A stretch of 21,016 nt of DNA from Symbiodinium natans (GCA_905221605.1 CAJNDS010001373.1:1-21016); one strand, 5' to 3'; shown: positions 7,701 to 16,005, counted from the stretch's first letter. Translations and numbers: made by a program. Notes: generated by a model not told the origin, from the letters alone.

Positions 7701-9235
7701 TGCACTGGGCGCCCGAGCTCTGGCGCAGCGCCCCACGCGTGCGCGAGTACATGGCTCTGCGCGCCCACCGGGATGCCTACATTGAGACAGTGGTCAGCAT
7801 GCTCCAGGCGCAGGCTTTCTTCATCCAGCAGCACCTCTCAGGAGAGCTGCGGCGTGTGGAGGCCGTCGCCGTGCCCCGGAGTATCGCGGACCTTTTCGAA
7901 GAGAGGTTGGACGACCTCGTCTTCACCGCGGAGCAAGCCACCTTCGAGCGCAACGTCAACCAGCGGGTGGACCAAGCCTTGCGACTTCGGGAAGTGGAGG
8001 ACGAACAGGAGTACGAGCGCTTGGCAGGCATCATTGAGGAGCATGGCTCCATGGTCGCTTGCTCCGGCGCTCCGGGCACAGGCAAGACGGCCGTCCTGGA
8101 CCGTTGCATCCGGCGGGCCCAGCAGCGGGGAGCGCGCGTGCTCATTGCTCTCCCGACTGGCGTCCAGCGGGCGCGTATGAAGCAGCGCCATCCGGATGCG
8201 GAGCTGGACACGTGCCACGGGGCCTTCCTGTTCCACAAGCCGCTCGCGGAGGCCATGGGCATCATGAGCTGCTATGATCTCATCGTCATAGACGAGGCGC
8301 CGCAACTCTTTGAAGAGCACTTCGACCGCCTCGACGAGATGTGGGTGGCTGCAGGGAAGGCGCCATGTCTCGTCTTCGCCGGCGACGAATGGCAGCTACC
8401 TCCACCGGACCGCACCAAGCGGAGTTTGGTCAGGCATCCCAAATGGAACCTGGTCCGCAAGATCGAGCTCCACCACATCTGGCGTCAGCATGAAGACGAC
8501 CCTCTGCAAAGCAAGTTGACCTTCCTTCGCAAGAATCGGCCCACGGGCACGGAAGGAAGCACTTTCGTGCGAGACCTGTGCCGCAACCACAAGGCCTGGT
8601 CCGGGCACCACCGGCCGAGAGCAGAGGACATCCAAGCGCTCATGGAGAGGACGGCCGGGGACACGACGGTCATCACCTGTACTCGTCGTGGCGCTGCGCT
8701 CGTCAACGCCCTGGCCCAGGAGGTACTCTTCAAGCGCGCAGGTCAGCCAGCCTTGGGGCGCGTTGCTGCCGACTGGGAAAGCAACCCTGCGAACTATGAC
8801 GAGGACACCGGGGTCCTCCTGGACCGTTGCCCCGAGCCTTGGCAGCTCACCCTCTACGCTGGCCTGCGAGTCCGACTCACACGCAACATGGACAAGGCCC
8901 ATGACTTCGTGAACGGCATGGCAGCCACGGTCCTCAGCTTCGACCCACGCTACAGTGCACTGATCGTAGAGACCGAGACCTCGGAGACTCTCTGCGTCTA
9001 TCCTGTCAGTGACGACAACGTCCCAGATGGCCACGTGACGTACCATCCAGTGCGCCTCGGGTACGCGGATACGGTGCACAAGTTCCAGGGCGCAGAACTG
9101 CGCCATGTGACCTTCTGGCCAGATTGCCCTGGATGCGCCGCTGCAGGGTACGTCGCACTTTCCCGCGTCCGGCGCGATTGTGACTACCTGCTCGGAGGCT
9201 GCGTGGCTGCGGAGCACTTCGTGCCGGCCATGTGA
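4763..9235 (+). CDS. Helitron-like Rep (HUH endonuclease)/SF1B Pif1-like helicase
   Basis: The longest frame encodes 1490 residues. Domains in order: a CLFCD module (about residues 93-97); a putative zinc knuckle with CAVC (268-271) and CKNC (295-298); a Rep region with FLTWAPFEW (584-592); an HUH motif HLH (692-694); and a two-tyrosine motif KYTATYLPK with Y796 and Y800, matching the Y-x3-Y spacing of Helitron Reps. The helicase follows: Walker A GAPGTGKT (1102-1109), Walker B VIDEAPQ (D1177, E1178), motif III GDEWQ (1207-1211), then TVHKFQGAE (from 1437) and YVALSRVRR (from 1463). In Helitrons such proteins nick and join ssDNA at element ends and unwind it, presumably in the nucleus. The size fits the family. 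The segment at 5915-6165 appears to be read in the wrong frame, and the start is uncertain, so the gene is probably interrupted. From about 6165 to the stop it looks intact, with all catalytic motifs present. Confidence 0.85.
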   Translation: MLCELDGYAFRSRVAKEPQVLRGFDPDIYDEALTRVGEVTPDMGDIHNLVVSGGGAAAPTRGTQTWCRGQADHPCCFAADGHGGRAQGTRAFGCLFCDAGSMERAVRTPQGRGSVVRLLKRWRATAPAVYEAALHRSVLTSLPLEMRSALIEPSQRALRASRGGPSKPDKDTVLSWRTSVLAPPTPAEVEDYKARVDSDREYVHKKFFPGHTRRVKHAQWTWRNPQSEDLQNRVQDLAPNDTGLPSACTSSSAVAMEAWCKRASWGLCAVCGSVQPQHLKEAACSRLPAAVIQRCKNCKKDKSKQIWVPWPEEVPEPLQGLSREIILALRPLEVDCGPEWKADYGYFFHSTMLRLAWSAQDVEEKIAGLDGAARRTAAKALPHVTLSLWVRLLGCSLLRRLSSSSYAATTPATATSSIATEPSCSGTRRRTTTGASARCDASRRRPWSAFSGLTCTGTGACATARLADVRRAARRQSAEPDDDGWSEDQAGEEEDVDPARRQSLKRNFLAKALGPIADYAGEYELLHFVFDLSTWSDVGGKKGALRGTPMWQAMKGAPWTPQYWKVRHAAALDMQAQCGHPVAFLTWAPFEWSAPYHEWLLRQMAQLGRQRLQLAGPETMHLAHILTELFREWVCGGGRKSGDASSTWRSALLGGVMEDGRRLKVNFIGRLEFQDGKRKEVTQSYHGRAAVHLHGLVFADSLAPMRLPDKASATVPEEGNPLRGYVLDGQAGRTGSGWPQHSGNNEYDAVQDKVRLHHTELDKKLGIRGYIPEVLDVLKCHQDLQLDRGSGLMLKYTATYLPKFGDGPGKELMDDASSGYGAARRVLFTFHPGEPEMWLLLANQTFPMFFMGGTMQPIIAPHPGMPVKPEYLQLYEAADWRCDMPLIEYLRKVNKKGAILEHIRKAYLRTDQRVPLQDFAVRFETFGEKIIAAEMVSMQNDKFYGQWMALHIPYKRLEDLLLPEIVQSVPDQVKFLACALHWAPELWRSAPRVREYMALRAHRDAYIETVVSMLQAQAFFIQQHLSGELRRVEAVAVPRSIADLFEERLDDLVFTAEQATFERNVNQRVDQALRLREVEDEQEYERLAGIIEEHGSMVACSGAPGTGKTAVLDRCIRRAQQRGARVLIALPTGVQRARMKQRHPDAELDTCHGAFLFHKPLAEAMGIMSCYDLIVIDEAPQLFEEHFDRLDEMWVAAGKAPCLVFAGDEWQLPPPDRTKRSLVRHPKWNLVRKIELHHIWRQHEDDPLQSKLTFLRKNRPTGTEGSTFVRDLCRNHKAWSGHHRPRAEDIQALMERTAGDTTVITCTRRGAALVNALAQEVLFKRAGQPALGRVAADWESNPANYDEDTGVLLDRCPEPWQLTLYAGLRVRLTRNMDKAHDFVNGMAATVLSFDPRYSALIVETETSETLCVYPVSDDNVPDGHVTYHPVRLGYADTVHKFQGAELRHVTFWPDCPGCAAAGYVALSRVRRDCDYLLGGCVAAEHFVPAM
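5920..6160 (+). pseudogene. Displaced-frame segment with an in-frame stop inside the Rep/helicase gene
   Basis: In the main frame this stretch encodes an implausible Ser/Thr/Arg/Ala-rich run. The next frame gives protein-like sequence instead: SFARMLTPA, a TAG stop at 5959-5961, then AFEFLIRSDDSSYRDFVHRH and, further on, ECVLWPHLYW. The main frame resumes sensibly near LADVRRAARRQ. This implies one frame change near 5915-5940, a stop at 5959, and a compensating change near 6140-6165. Alternatives are short introns or assembly errors. Confidence 0.6.
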
Positions 9236-9724
9236 ATACGGGGGCGAATCCCTGCCTCTCCGGACGTTTCACTTCGGTGCTCTGCAAGGACGTCGCTTGC
9301 TCGCTGGGCAAATGCACACGCTTATGTATAGATGTGCCCCCTAAAATGCCAGATACACTGTTCGTCAAGCAATGTGCTTCTGCGCCCGCAGAGTAGTGGC
9401 ACTTCACCTTGTCGCGACGACAGGCTGCGACTCCGGACAGAAAGGCGAGCCGCAGTGCACAAAGCCAGCGTGTTCGCACTTTTCGAGTCGCTCGTGCGCT
9501 TCCTGAGCAAAAGGCTTTGTGTTCTTAGCCACTGCGTGACTGCATGTATTCTCCAGACCGTTGCGCCTTTGCTCCAAACCCGTTGCCTGCAGAGCCGTGC
9601 CAGAGCCGCGCTGCTTGCTGTTGCTGTTTCAGCTTGTTAGCGCAAGACAGGGGCCGTTCTGCCAACTTCTTGTACGCGACCCACCACGTGCTGGAAGGGT
9701 TGCAGCGCCTCATCTGCATTTAAA
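9236..9724. other. 3' flank of the Rep/helicase gene
   Basis: About 490 bp of unique sequence after the stop codon. No convincing gene, poly(A) tract or terminator was seen. It leads into the conserved right end of E2. Confidence 0.5.
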
Positions 9725-9851
9725 ATGTGTGATTTTTTTTTGGCTGGCTTGGCTTTGGCTGGCTCCGATTTGGGTTCGCAGTGAGTTGTGATTGGGTGGC
9801 CTTGGGGTGGGCATGTCTGCATACTATTGCGTTCAGCTGACCCGTGCTACA
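9725..9851 (+). other. E2 right-end module with G-rich motif
   Basis: A GGCTGGCTTTGGCTGGCT-like stretch, then GGGTGGCCTTGGGGTGGG (9794-9811), GCATGTCTGCA, and CAGCTGACCCGTGCTACA ending at the CCCTAAA junction. It is clearly homologous to the E4 right end at 18060-18170. Unlike E1, no strong hairpin is visible next to the terminus. Confidence 0.75.
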
Positions 9852-9994
9852 CCCTAAACCCTAAACCCTAAACCCTAAACCCTAAACCCTAAACTAAACC
9901 CTAAACCCTAAACCCTAAACCCTAAACCCTAAACCCCCTAAACCCTAATACCCCTAATACCCTACCCCTAAACCCTAAAACCCTAAACCCTAAA
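9852..9994 (+). repeat. Interstitial telomeric tract, partly degenerate
   Basis: CCCTAAA repeats with a broken unit (AAACTAAACC near 9890) and altered units (CCCCCTAAA, CCCTAATACCCC, CCCTACCCC) between about 9935 and 9970. The decay suggests an older insertion boundary than the cleaner tracts. Confidence 0.93.
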
Positions 9995-10087
9995 GTCTTG
10001 GCCGCGAGCGCGACCTAGTCGCGAAGCGGCCTCGCGACGATCAGGAGCCGTCAAGACACACCACTGCAGAGGGTAAAGCCTCTGCAG
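9995..10087 (+). ncRNA. Structured left end of E3
   Basis: GTCTTG (9995-10000) pairs with CAAGAC (10052-10057). It encloses a hairpin with GCCGC/GCGGC (10001-10005, 10026-10030) and inner CGCGAC/GTCGCG arms (10009-10014, 10018-10023). CACACCACTG follows, with a perfect 9-bp hairpin CTGCAGAGG/CCTCTGCAG (10064-10072, 10079-10087). The plan resembles the left ends of E2 and E4. Whether it works as RNA or as ssDNA is unknown. Confidence 0.45.
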
Positions 10088-10184
10088 CCTCTCCTCCTCG
10101 GCAAGCCCCCGTACTGGGACTAATAAAGGTCAGACCTGTAAACTTCAACCCCATACCCGGCATGAAATCCTAAATCCTAAATTC
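10088..10184. other. Spacer after the E3 left end with telomere-like motif
   Basis: Unique sequence containing AATCCTAAATCCTAAATT (about 10167-10184), a degenerate echo of CCCTAAA. E2 and E4 also have an isolated CCCTAAA just inside their structured left ends. Confidence 0.5.
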
Positions 10185-11890
10185 GAGCCTACAAGCTTCC
10201 CGGAGCTTCCCAGGGCTTTTTTGAAGCCCCCAGAGCCTCTTCGAGAGCTTTTCAAGCTGCTTCGGAGCCTTTTAGGGGCTCCCAAGGGTCACCCGGACCC
10301 CCGCGACCTTTTCACAGCCTAATTTTGGTCAAGGGGGGGTCGTATTTTTCCATTTTCAAAGCAATTTAGTATTCGGAGACCCCCCTTGCTCAAAACTCCG
10401 ACCCCCCCTTGAAGGGGAAAGTTTGCCTCCAAAAACACCCCAAATGAGGGGGACCCCAGGATCGGCCCGGGTCCCAGTTAAAAGTGCGATTTTTTAGTAC
10501 TGAAATCGACGGTTCTGGGCGGGCTCTAAAACCGAGCCTTCACCGGTTTCAGGGCTTCAAGTTTTTCAAGGCTCTTCAAGGCTTTTCCAAGCTTCCCAGA
10601 GCTTCCCAGGGCTTTTTGAAGCCACCAGAGCCTTTTCGATAGCTTTTCAAGCTGCTTCGGAGCCTTTTAGGGGCTCCTAAGGGTCACCCGGACCCCCGCG
10701 ACCTTTTCACAGCCTAATTTTGGTCAAGGGGGGGTCGTATTTTTCCATTTTCAAAGCAATTTAGTATTCGGAGACCCCCCTTGCTCAAAACTCCGACCCC
10801 CCCTTGAAGGGGAAAGTTTGCCTCCAAAACCACCCCACATGAGGGGGACCCCAAGATCGGCCCGGGTCCCAGTTAAAAGTGCGATTTTTTAGTACTGAAA
10901 TCGACGGTTCTGGGCGGGCTCTAAAACCGAGCCTTCACCGGTTTCAGGGTTTCAAGTTTTTCAAGGCTCTTCAAGGCTTTTCCAAGCTTCCCAGAGTTTC
11001 CCAGAGCTTTTTGAAGCCACCAGAGCCTTTTCGATAGCTTTTCAAGCTGCTTGGGAGCATTTTAGATGCCCCCCAAAGGGGTCACCCGGACCCCTGCGAC
11101 CTTTTCACGGCCTAATTTTGGTCAAGGGGGGGTCGTGTTATCCCATTTTCAAAGCAATTTAGTATTCGGAGACCCCCCTTGCTCATAACTCCGACCCCCC
11201 CTTGAAGGGGAAAGTTTGCTTCCAAAAACACCCCAAATGAGGGGGACCCCCAAGATCGGCCCGGGCCCCAAGTTAAAAGTGCGATTTTTTAGTACTGACA
11301 TCGACGGTTCTGGGCGGGCTCTAAAACCGAGCCTTCACCGGTTTCAGGGTTTCAAGTTTTCAAGGCTCTTCAAGGCTTTTCCAAGCTTCCCAGAGTTTCC
11401 CAGAGCTTTTTGAAGCCACCAGAGCCTTTTCGATAGCTTTTCAAGCTGCTTGGGAGCATTTTAGATGCCCCCCAAAGGGGTCACCCGGACCCCTGCGACC
11501 TTTTCACGGCCTAATTTTGGTCAAGGGGGGGTCGTGTTATCCCATTTTCAAAGCAATTTAGTATTCGGAGACCCCCCCTGCTCATAACTCCGACCCCCCC
11601 TTGAAGGGGAAAGTTTGCTTCCAAAAACACCCCAAATGAGGGGGACCCCAGGATCGGCCCGGGCCCTAGTTAAAAATGCGATTTTTTAGTATTGAAATCG
11701 ACGGTTCTGGGTGGGTTCTCGTTTTCTGGATTTTTGACCAAAACCGAGCCTTCACCGGTTTCAGCCAAAAGCACCCCAAATGAGGACAACCCCAGGATCG
11801 GCCCGGGTCCCAGTTAAAAATGCGATTTTTTAGTACTGAAATCGACGGTGCTGGGTGGGTTCTCGTTTTCTGGAATTTGACCAAAACCGA
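10185..11890 (+). repeat. Four ~395-399-bp tandem repeats plus partial units in E3
   Basis: The landmark AATTTTGGTCAAGG recurs at 10321, 10716, 11114 and 11513, giving periods of 395, 398 and 399 bp. Partial units continue to about 11866. Each full unit contains a perfect 14-bp inverted repeat, TCAAGGGGGGGTCG and CGACCCCCCCTTGA (10329-10342 and 10399-10412 in unit 1), about 56 bp apart. It also has CAAGGCTCTTCAAGGC-type sub-repeats. Units 3 and 4 share differences from units 1 and 2 (for example GTGTTATCCC), so duplication was stepwise. No coding sequence recognised. Confidence 0.93.
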
Positions 11891-12718
11891 GCCTTGCTCC
11901 TCTCGGACAATTCCTGCAGGCTCCTCCCGGACAGTTTCTGAGCTTTTTTGGGCTCTTCCCAGACAGTTTCTGAGCATTTTGGTGCTCCTCCCGGACAGAT
12001 TCTGGGCCTTTTTGGGCTCCTCCTGGACAGTTTCGTGTTCAAAGCAATTTAGCATTCGGAGACCCCCTTGCTCAAATCCTCCCGGACAATTCCTGGGCCT
12101 TTTTGGGCTCCTCTTGGACAGTTTCGTGCTTGTTTGGGCTCCCGGACAGTTTCTGAGCCTTTTTAAATCCTTCCAGTTTCTGAGTTTTTTTGGGCTCCTC
12201 CCGGACAGTTTCTGGGCCTTTCTGGGTTCCTCCCGGACAGTTTTCGAGCCTTTTTGGGTTTTGGGGCCTTTTTGAACGCCTTTTTTTTGGGCTCCTCCCG
12301 GACAATTTTCTGCACTTTTTTGGGCTCACGGCCCTTTTTAAGCTCCTCCCGGACAATCTCTGAGCTTTTTGGGCCCGGACAGTTTCCGAGCCTTTTTGGT
12401 TTTTCGGGCTCCTTCCGGACAATTTCGCGTTTCTGTCGGCTCCTCGTTTCTGAGCTTTTTTGGGCTCCTCCCGGACGGTTTCTGACCTTTTTTGGGCTCC
12501 TCGCTTTTTTGCTCCTCCCGCACAGTTTCTAAGCCTTTTTGGGTTCCTTCCGGACAGTTTCGGAGCCTTTTCGGGTTTTGGTGCCTCTGGAAGCCTTTTT
12601 AAGCCTTTAGGCTCCTCCCAGACAGTTTCTCAGCCTTTTTGGGCTCCTCCCGGACAGTTTCTGCTCCTCCCGGACGTTTCTGGGCCTTTTTGGGCTCCTC
12701 CCGGACAGTTTCGGGATC
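11891..12718 (+). repeat. ~45-bp minisatellite in E3
   Basis: About 18 imperfect units of GGCTCCTCCCGGACAGTTTC plus TGAGCCTTTTTG. A fragment of the 395-bp repeat interrupts it near 12036-12075. It is the same sequence family as 3405-3590 in E2. Confidence 0.9.
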
Positions 12719-13052
12719 AAGAGCGTGCATGTTGGTTTCTTCTGAGAGGAAGCGGCGGCTTTGTTTTGCTGGCGGCAGCCAGGTAGTCTCACGTAAAACC
12801 CGGACCCTGCTCCGAGGGACCCACAATCTTTTGTTTTGGCGGGGAAAACTTCCCTCCGGTTTCTCCAATTTTTGTTTCTTAAACATCTGCGCGCAAGTTG
12901 AGTTGCATCCTTCGGCTACAACTCAACTTCCGCGCGACGTGCTTGTAATTCAGAGAAGGGGGTAAGAAAAAGAAAAAAAGGAAAATTGATTACACAACGA
13001 ACGCCGGGAGGGTCGGGCGGGCAACAAGCAGCCGCGCGTCAGGCTTGGCACA
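12719..13052 (+). other. E3 right-end region: long hairpin and G-quadruplex motif
   Basis: Unique sequence with a perfect 11-bp inverted repeat AAGTTGAGTTG (12895-12905) and CAACTCAACTT (12919-12929), extendable by GCGC pairs. It also holds GGGAGGGTCGGGCGGG (13006-13021), which satisfies the usual four-run G-quadruplex pattern. A 5-bp CAAGC/GCTTG stem lies at 13024-13047 just before the terminal GCACA. Confidence 0.7.
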
Positions 13053-13484
13053 CCCTAAACCCTAAACCCTAAACCCTAAACCCTAAACCCTAAACCCTAA
13101 ACCCTAAACCCTAAACCCTAAACCCTAAACCCTAAACCCTAAACCCTAAACCCTAAACCCTAAACCCTAAAACCGCGAACCTCGAACCCCGAAACCCGAA
13201 ACCCGAACCTTAAAGCCTAAACCCTAAAACCCTAAACCGAACCCGAAACCCTTAAACCTAAAACCCGAAGACCCTAAACGAAACCCCTAAACCCTAAACC
13301 CTTAAACCCGAAACCCTAAACCCTAAACCCTAGACCCTAGACCCTAAACCCTAAACCCTAAACCCTAAACCCTAAACCCTAAACCCTAAACCCTAAACCC
13401 TAAACCCTAAACCCTAAACCCTAAACCCTAAACCCTAAACCCTAAACCCTAAACCCTAAACCCTAAACCCTAAACCCTAAACCC
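13053..13484 (+). repeat. Interstitial telomeric tract with degenerate centre
   Basis: Clean CCCTAAA at both ends, with about 140 bp of diverged units (CCGAAAC, CCTTAAA, CCCGAAG and similar) at 13169-13310. A decayed core between clean flanks could be two tracts of different age joined together, or repeats mis-copied in one event. Confidence 0.93.
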
Positions 13485-13660
13485 GCGATCCCTGTCTAGG
13501 GATCGCGGAAAGGTTGTGGAGTGTACACGACACAACAAAGACAACTTACTTTACAGGACACGAAACGTTAAGGTCGCTTGCACTTGCGGACCTGGCCCTG
13601 ACACAGAGAGAACCCCAAACCCTGGTTGACAAGCCCTAACCCAAACACAACGTTTGGGTT

Positions 13661-15105
13661 TGGGGGGTCCAAACCTGGAAACCTGCACGTTTTGGGGGGT
13701 CCAAACCTGGAAACCTGCACGTTTTGGGGGGTCCAAACCTGGAAACCTGCACGTTTTGGGGGGTCCAAACCTGGAAACCTGCACGTTTTGGGGGGTCCAA
13801 ACCTGGAAACCTGCACGTTTTGGGGGTCCAAACCTGGAAACCTGCACGTTTTGGGGGGTCCAAACCTGGAAACCTGCACGTTTTGGGGGGTCCAAACCTG
13901 GAAACCTGCACGTTTGGGGGGTCCAAACCTGGAAACCTGCACGTTTTGGGGGTCCAAACCTGGAAACCTGCACGTTTTGGGGGGTCCAAACCTGGAGAAC
14001 CTGCACGTTTTGGGGGGTCCAAACCTGGAAACCTGCACGTTTTGGGGGGTCCAAACCTGGAAACCTGCACGTTTTGGGAACCTGGAAACCTGCACGTTTT
14101 GGGGGTCCAAACCTGGAAACCTGCACGTTTTGGGGGTCCAAACCTGGAAACCTGCACGTTTTGGGGGTCCAAACCTGGAAACCTGCACGTTTTGGGGGTC
14201 CAAACCTGGAAACCTGCGCGTTTTGGGGGTCCAAACCTGGAAACCTGCACGTTTTGGGGGTCCAAACCTGGAAACCTGCACGTTTTGGGGTTTTGGGGGT
14301 CCAAACCTGGAAACCTGCACATTTTTGGGGTCCAAACCTGGAAACTTGCACGTTTTGGGGGTCCAAACCTGAACCTGCACGTTTTGGGGGTCCGAACCTG
14401 GAAACCTGCACGTTTTGGTGGCCCAAGCCTGGAAACCTGCACGTTTTGGGGGTCCAAACCTGGAAACCTGCACGTTTTGGGGGTCCAAACCTGGAAACCT
14501 GCACGTTTTTGGGGTCCAAACCTGGAAACCTGCACGTTTTTGGGGTCCAAACCTGGAAACCTGCACGTTTTGGGGGTCCAAACCGGGAAACCTGCACGTT
14601 TTGGGGGGTCCAAACCTGGAAACCTGTACGTTTTGGGGGTCCAAACCTGGAAACCTGCACGTTTTGGGGGTCCAAACCTGGAAACCTGCACGTTTTGGAG
14701 GGTCCAAACCTGGAACCTGCACGTTTTGGGGGTCCAAACCTGGAAACCTGCACGTTTTGGGGGTCCAAACCTGGAAACCTGCACGTTTTGGGGGTCCAAA
14801 CCTGGAAACCTGCACGTTTTGGGGGTCCAAACCTGGAAACCTGCACGTTTTGGGGGTCCAAACCTGGAAACCTGCACGTTTTGGGGGGTCCAAACCTGGA
14901 AACCTGCACGTTTTGGGGGTCCAAACCTGGAAACCTGCACGTTTTGGGGGTCCAAACCTGGAAACCTGCACGTTTTGGGGGTCCAAACCTGGAAACCTGC
15001 ACGTTTTGGGGGTCCAAACCTGGAAACCTGCACGTTTTGGGGGTCCAAACCTGGAAACCTGCACGTTTTGGGGGTCCAAACCTGGAAACCTGCACGTTTG
15101 GGGAG
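13661..15105 (+). repeat. 31-bp minisatellite array in E1b
   Basis: About 46 units of the same 31/32-bp repeat as E1. A colinear series of rare variants is shared with E1: CTGCGCG (14214 against 1690), the doubled GGGGTTTTGGGGG (14287 against 1762), CCGAACCTGG, CCAAACCGGG and CCTGTACG (14624 against 2098). About 550 bp of this array is therefore derived from the same source block as 1620-2130. Open frames in it are repeat artefacts. Confidence 0.95.
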
Positions 15106-15245
15106 TCCAAACCTTGACGTTTGGCGAGCCCCCGCCTTGAAAGGTGATTTAAGGTCTGGGTGGTTTTTGGGGTGGGATCGACAGCAGGCCGCGCGTATGT
15201 TGGTGCCTTTTTTCTTTTCGGCACCAACATACAACTCAAGCGACA
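15106..15245 (+). other. E1b right-end module
   Basis: Array-closing CCAAAC/GTTTGG hairpin, G-rich motif GGGTGGTTTTTGGGGTGGG (15158-15176), 13-bp terminal hairpin (15195-15232) and ACA terminus. The hairpin loop is one T longer than in E1. Confidence 0.8.
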
Positions 15246-15448
15246 CCCTAAACCCTAAACCCTAAACCCTAAACCCTAAACCCTAAACCCTAAACCCTAA
15301 ACCCTAAACCCTAAACCCTAAACCCTAAACCCTAAACCCTAAACCCTAAACCCTAAACCCTGAACCCCTAAACCCCTAAACCCCTAACCCCTAAACCCTA
15401 AACCCTAAACCCTAAACCCTAAACCCTAAACCCTAAACCCTAAACCCT
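15246..15448 (+). repeat. Interstitial telomeric tract
   Basis: CCCTAAA repeats with a short run of eight-base units CCCCTAAA (15361-15393). Confidence 0.96.
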
Positions 15449-15659
15449 CAAGACAAAATAAATAGAAATTGTATGTGGCACCAATCTGAATTTTCAAAGA
15501 TATTTGTCTAAACAGCTGACAAACAGAGTTTAAGTAAATTAATCCAAAGCGGGAGGCCGGGAGGCCAAATGTTCAATTTACTTAAACCTGTGGGGCCTTC
15601 CCGTGCCCCGGCAAACCTCCCAAAGCCCAAAATTGGCTGCCAAAACCCCAAATTGTCCG

Positions 15660-16005
15660 CCTCAGCCGCCCAGCCCCCCAGCCCCCCAACCCTTCTCAGC
15701 CCCCCGCAGCCCCCCGGGCCTAGCCCCCAGCCCCAGCCCCAGCCCCAGCCCCAGCCCCAGCCCCAGCCCCAGCCCCAGCCTCAGCCCCAGCCCCAGCCCC
15801 AGCCCCAGCCCCAGCCCCAACCCAGCCCCAGCCCCAGGCCTCCAGCCCCAACCCCAGCCCCCCCAGCCCCCCCAGCCTCCAACCCCAGCCCCCAGCCGCC
15901 ACCCCAGCCCCCCAGCCCCCCAGCCCCCAGCCCCCAGCCCCAGCCCGCCCGCCCCACCCCCAGCCCCCAGCCGCCATCCCCATCCCCAGCCGCCCACAGC
16001 CCCCA
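15660..16005 (+). repeat. C-rich microsatellite (CAGCCC)n and derivatives
   Basis: A nearly perfect hexamer run, most regular at 15725-15835, followed by looser CCCCCAGCC units. The proline/glutamine-rich frame on + and glycine-rich frame on - are simple-repeat translations, not genes. Confidence 0.93.

Larger units (their letters stand above)
3186..9851 (+). mobile_element. Telomere-embedded element E2 with Rep/helicase gene (candidate autonomous member)
   Basis: A 6.7-kb unit flanked by CCCTAAA tracts. Its left end (3186-3345) and right end (about 9725-9851) both have clear counterparts in E4 at 16292-18170, which defines the boundaries independently of the gene. The interior holds a ~45-bp minisatellite, a GC-rich stretch, one large Helitron-like Rep/helicase gene, and a 3' flank. 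The gene is read from the chromosome end toward the centromere. The unit ends ACA before CCCTAAA, as do E1, E1b, E3 and E4. This is the only unit in the window with plausible transposition or replication machinery, so I infer it is the autonomous member, although its gene may be damaged. Confidence 0.8.
9995..13052 (+). mobile_element. Telomere-embedded element E3 (395-bp repeat type)
   Basis: A 3.1-kb unit between CCCTAAA tracts, again ending ACA before CCCTAAA. Its left end is highly structured and shares the CACACCMCTG motif with the left ends of E2 and E4. Its interior holds four ~395-bp tandem repeats and a long ~45-bp minisatellite related to that in E2. Near the right end lie an 11-bp hairpin and a canonical four-run G-quadruplex motif. 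There is no credible coding gene, so it is presumably non-autonomous. Confidence 0.7.
13485..15245 (+). mobile_element. Telomere-embedded element E1b (second copy of the 31-bp array family)
   Basis: The left end (13485-13661) matches 87-263 of E1 with about two substitutions, and the right end matches with a handful. The terminal hairpin at 15195-15207/15220-15232 is intact and the terminus is again ACA. The orientation equals E1. The array is about 1.45 kb against 2.5 kb in E1, so length differs by array change while the ends stay fixed. Near identity implies recent duplication or gene conversion. Confidence 0.8.

Noticed and set aside
3186-9851. Canonical Helitron boundaries (TC at 5', CTRR at 3', A/T insertion site)
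   Set aside because: The edges defined by comparison with E4 start GCCC and end CTACA in CCCTAAA. Only the enzyme, not the ends, fits Helitron.
3186-10087. Hammerhead ribozyme in the structured left ends
   Set aside because: No CUGAUGA plus GAAA core was seen in E1, E2, E3 or E4 left ends.
11666-12965. Several open frames of 60-150 codons in E3
   Set aside because: They translate the 45-bp minisatellite and 395-bp repeats on both strands without any conserved domain.
13551-15265. Matching long open frames across the second 31-bp array
   Set aside because: Same artefact as in the first array.
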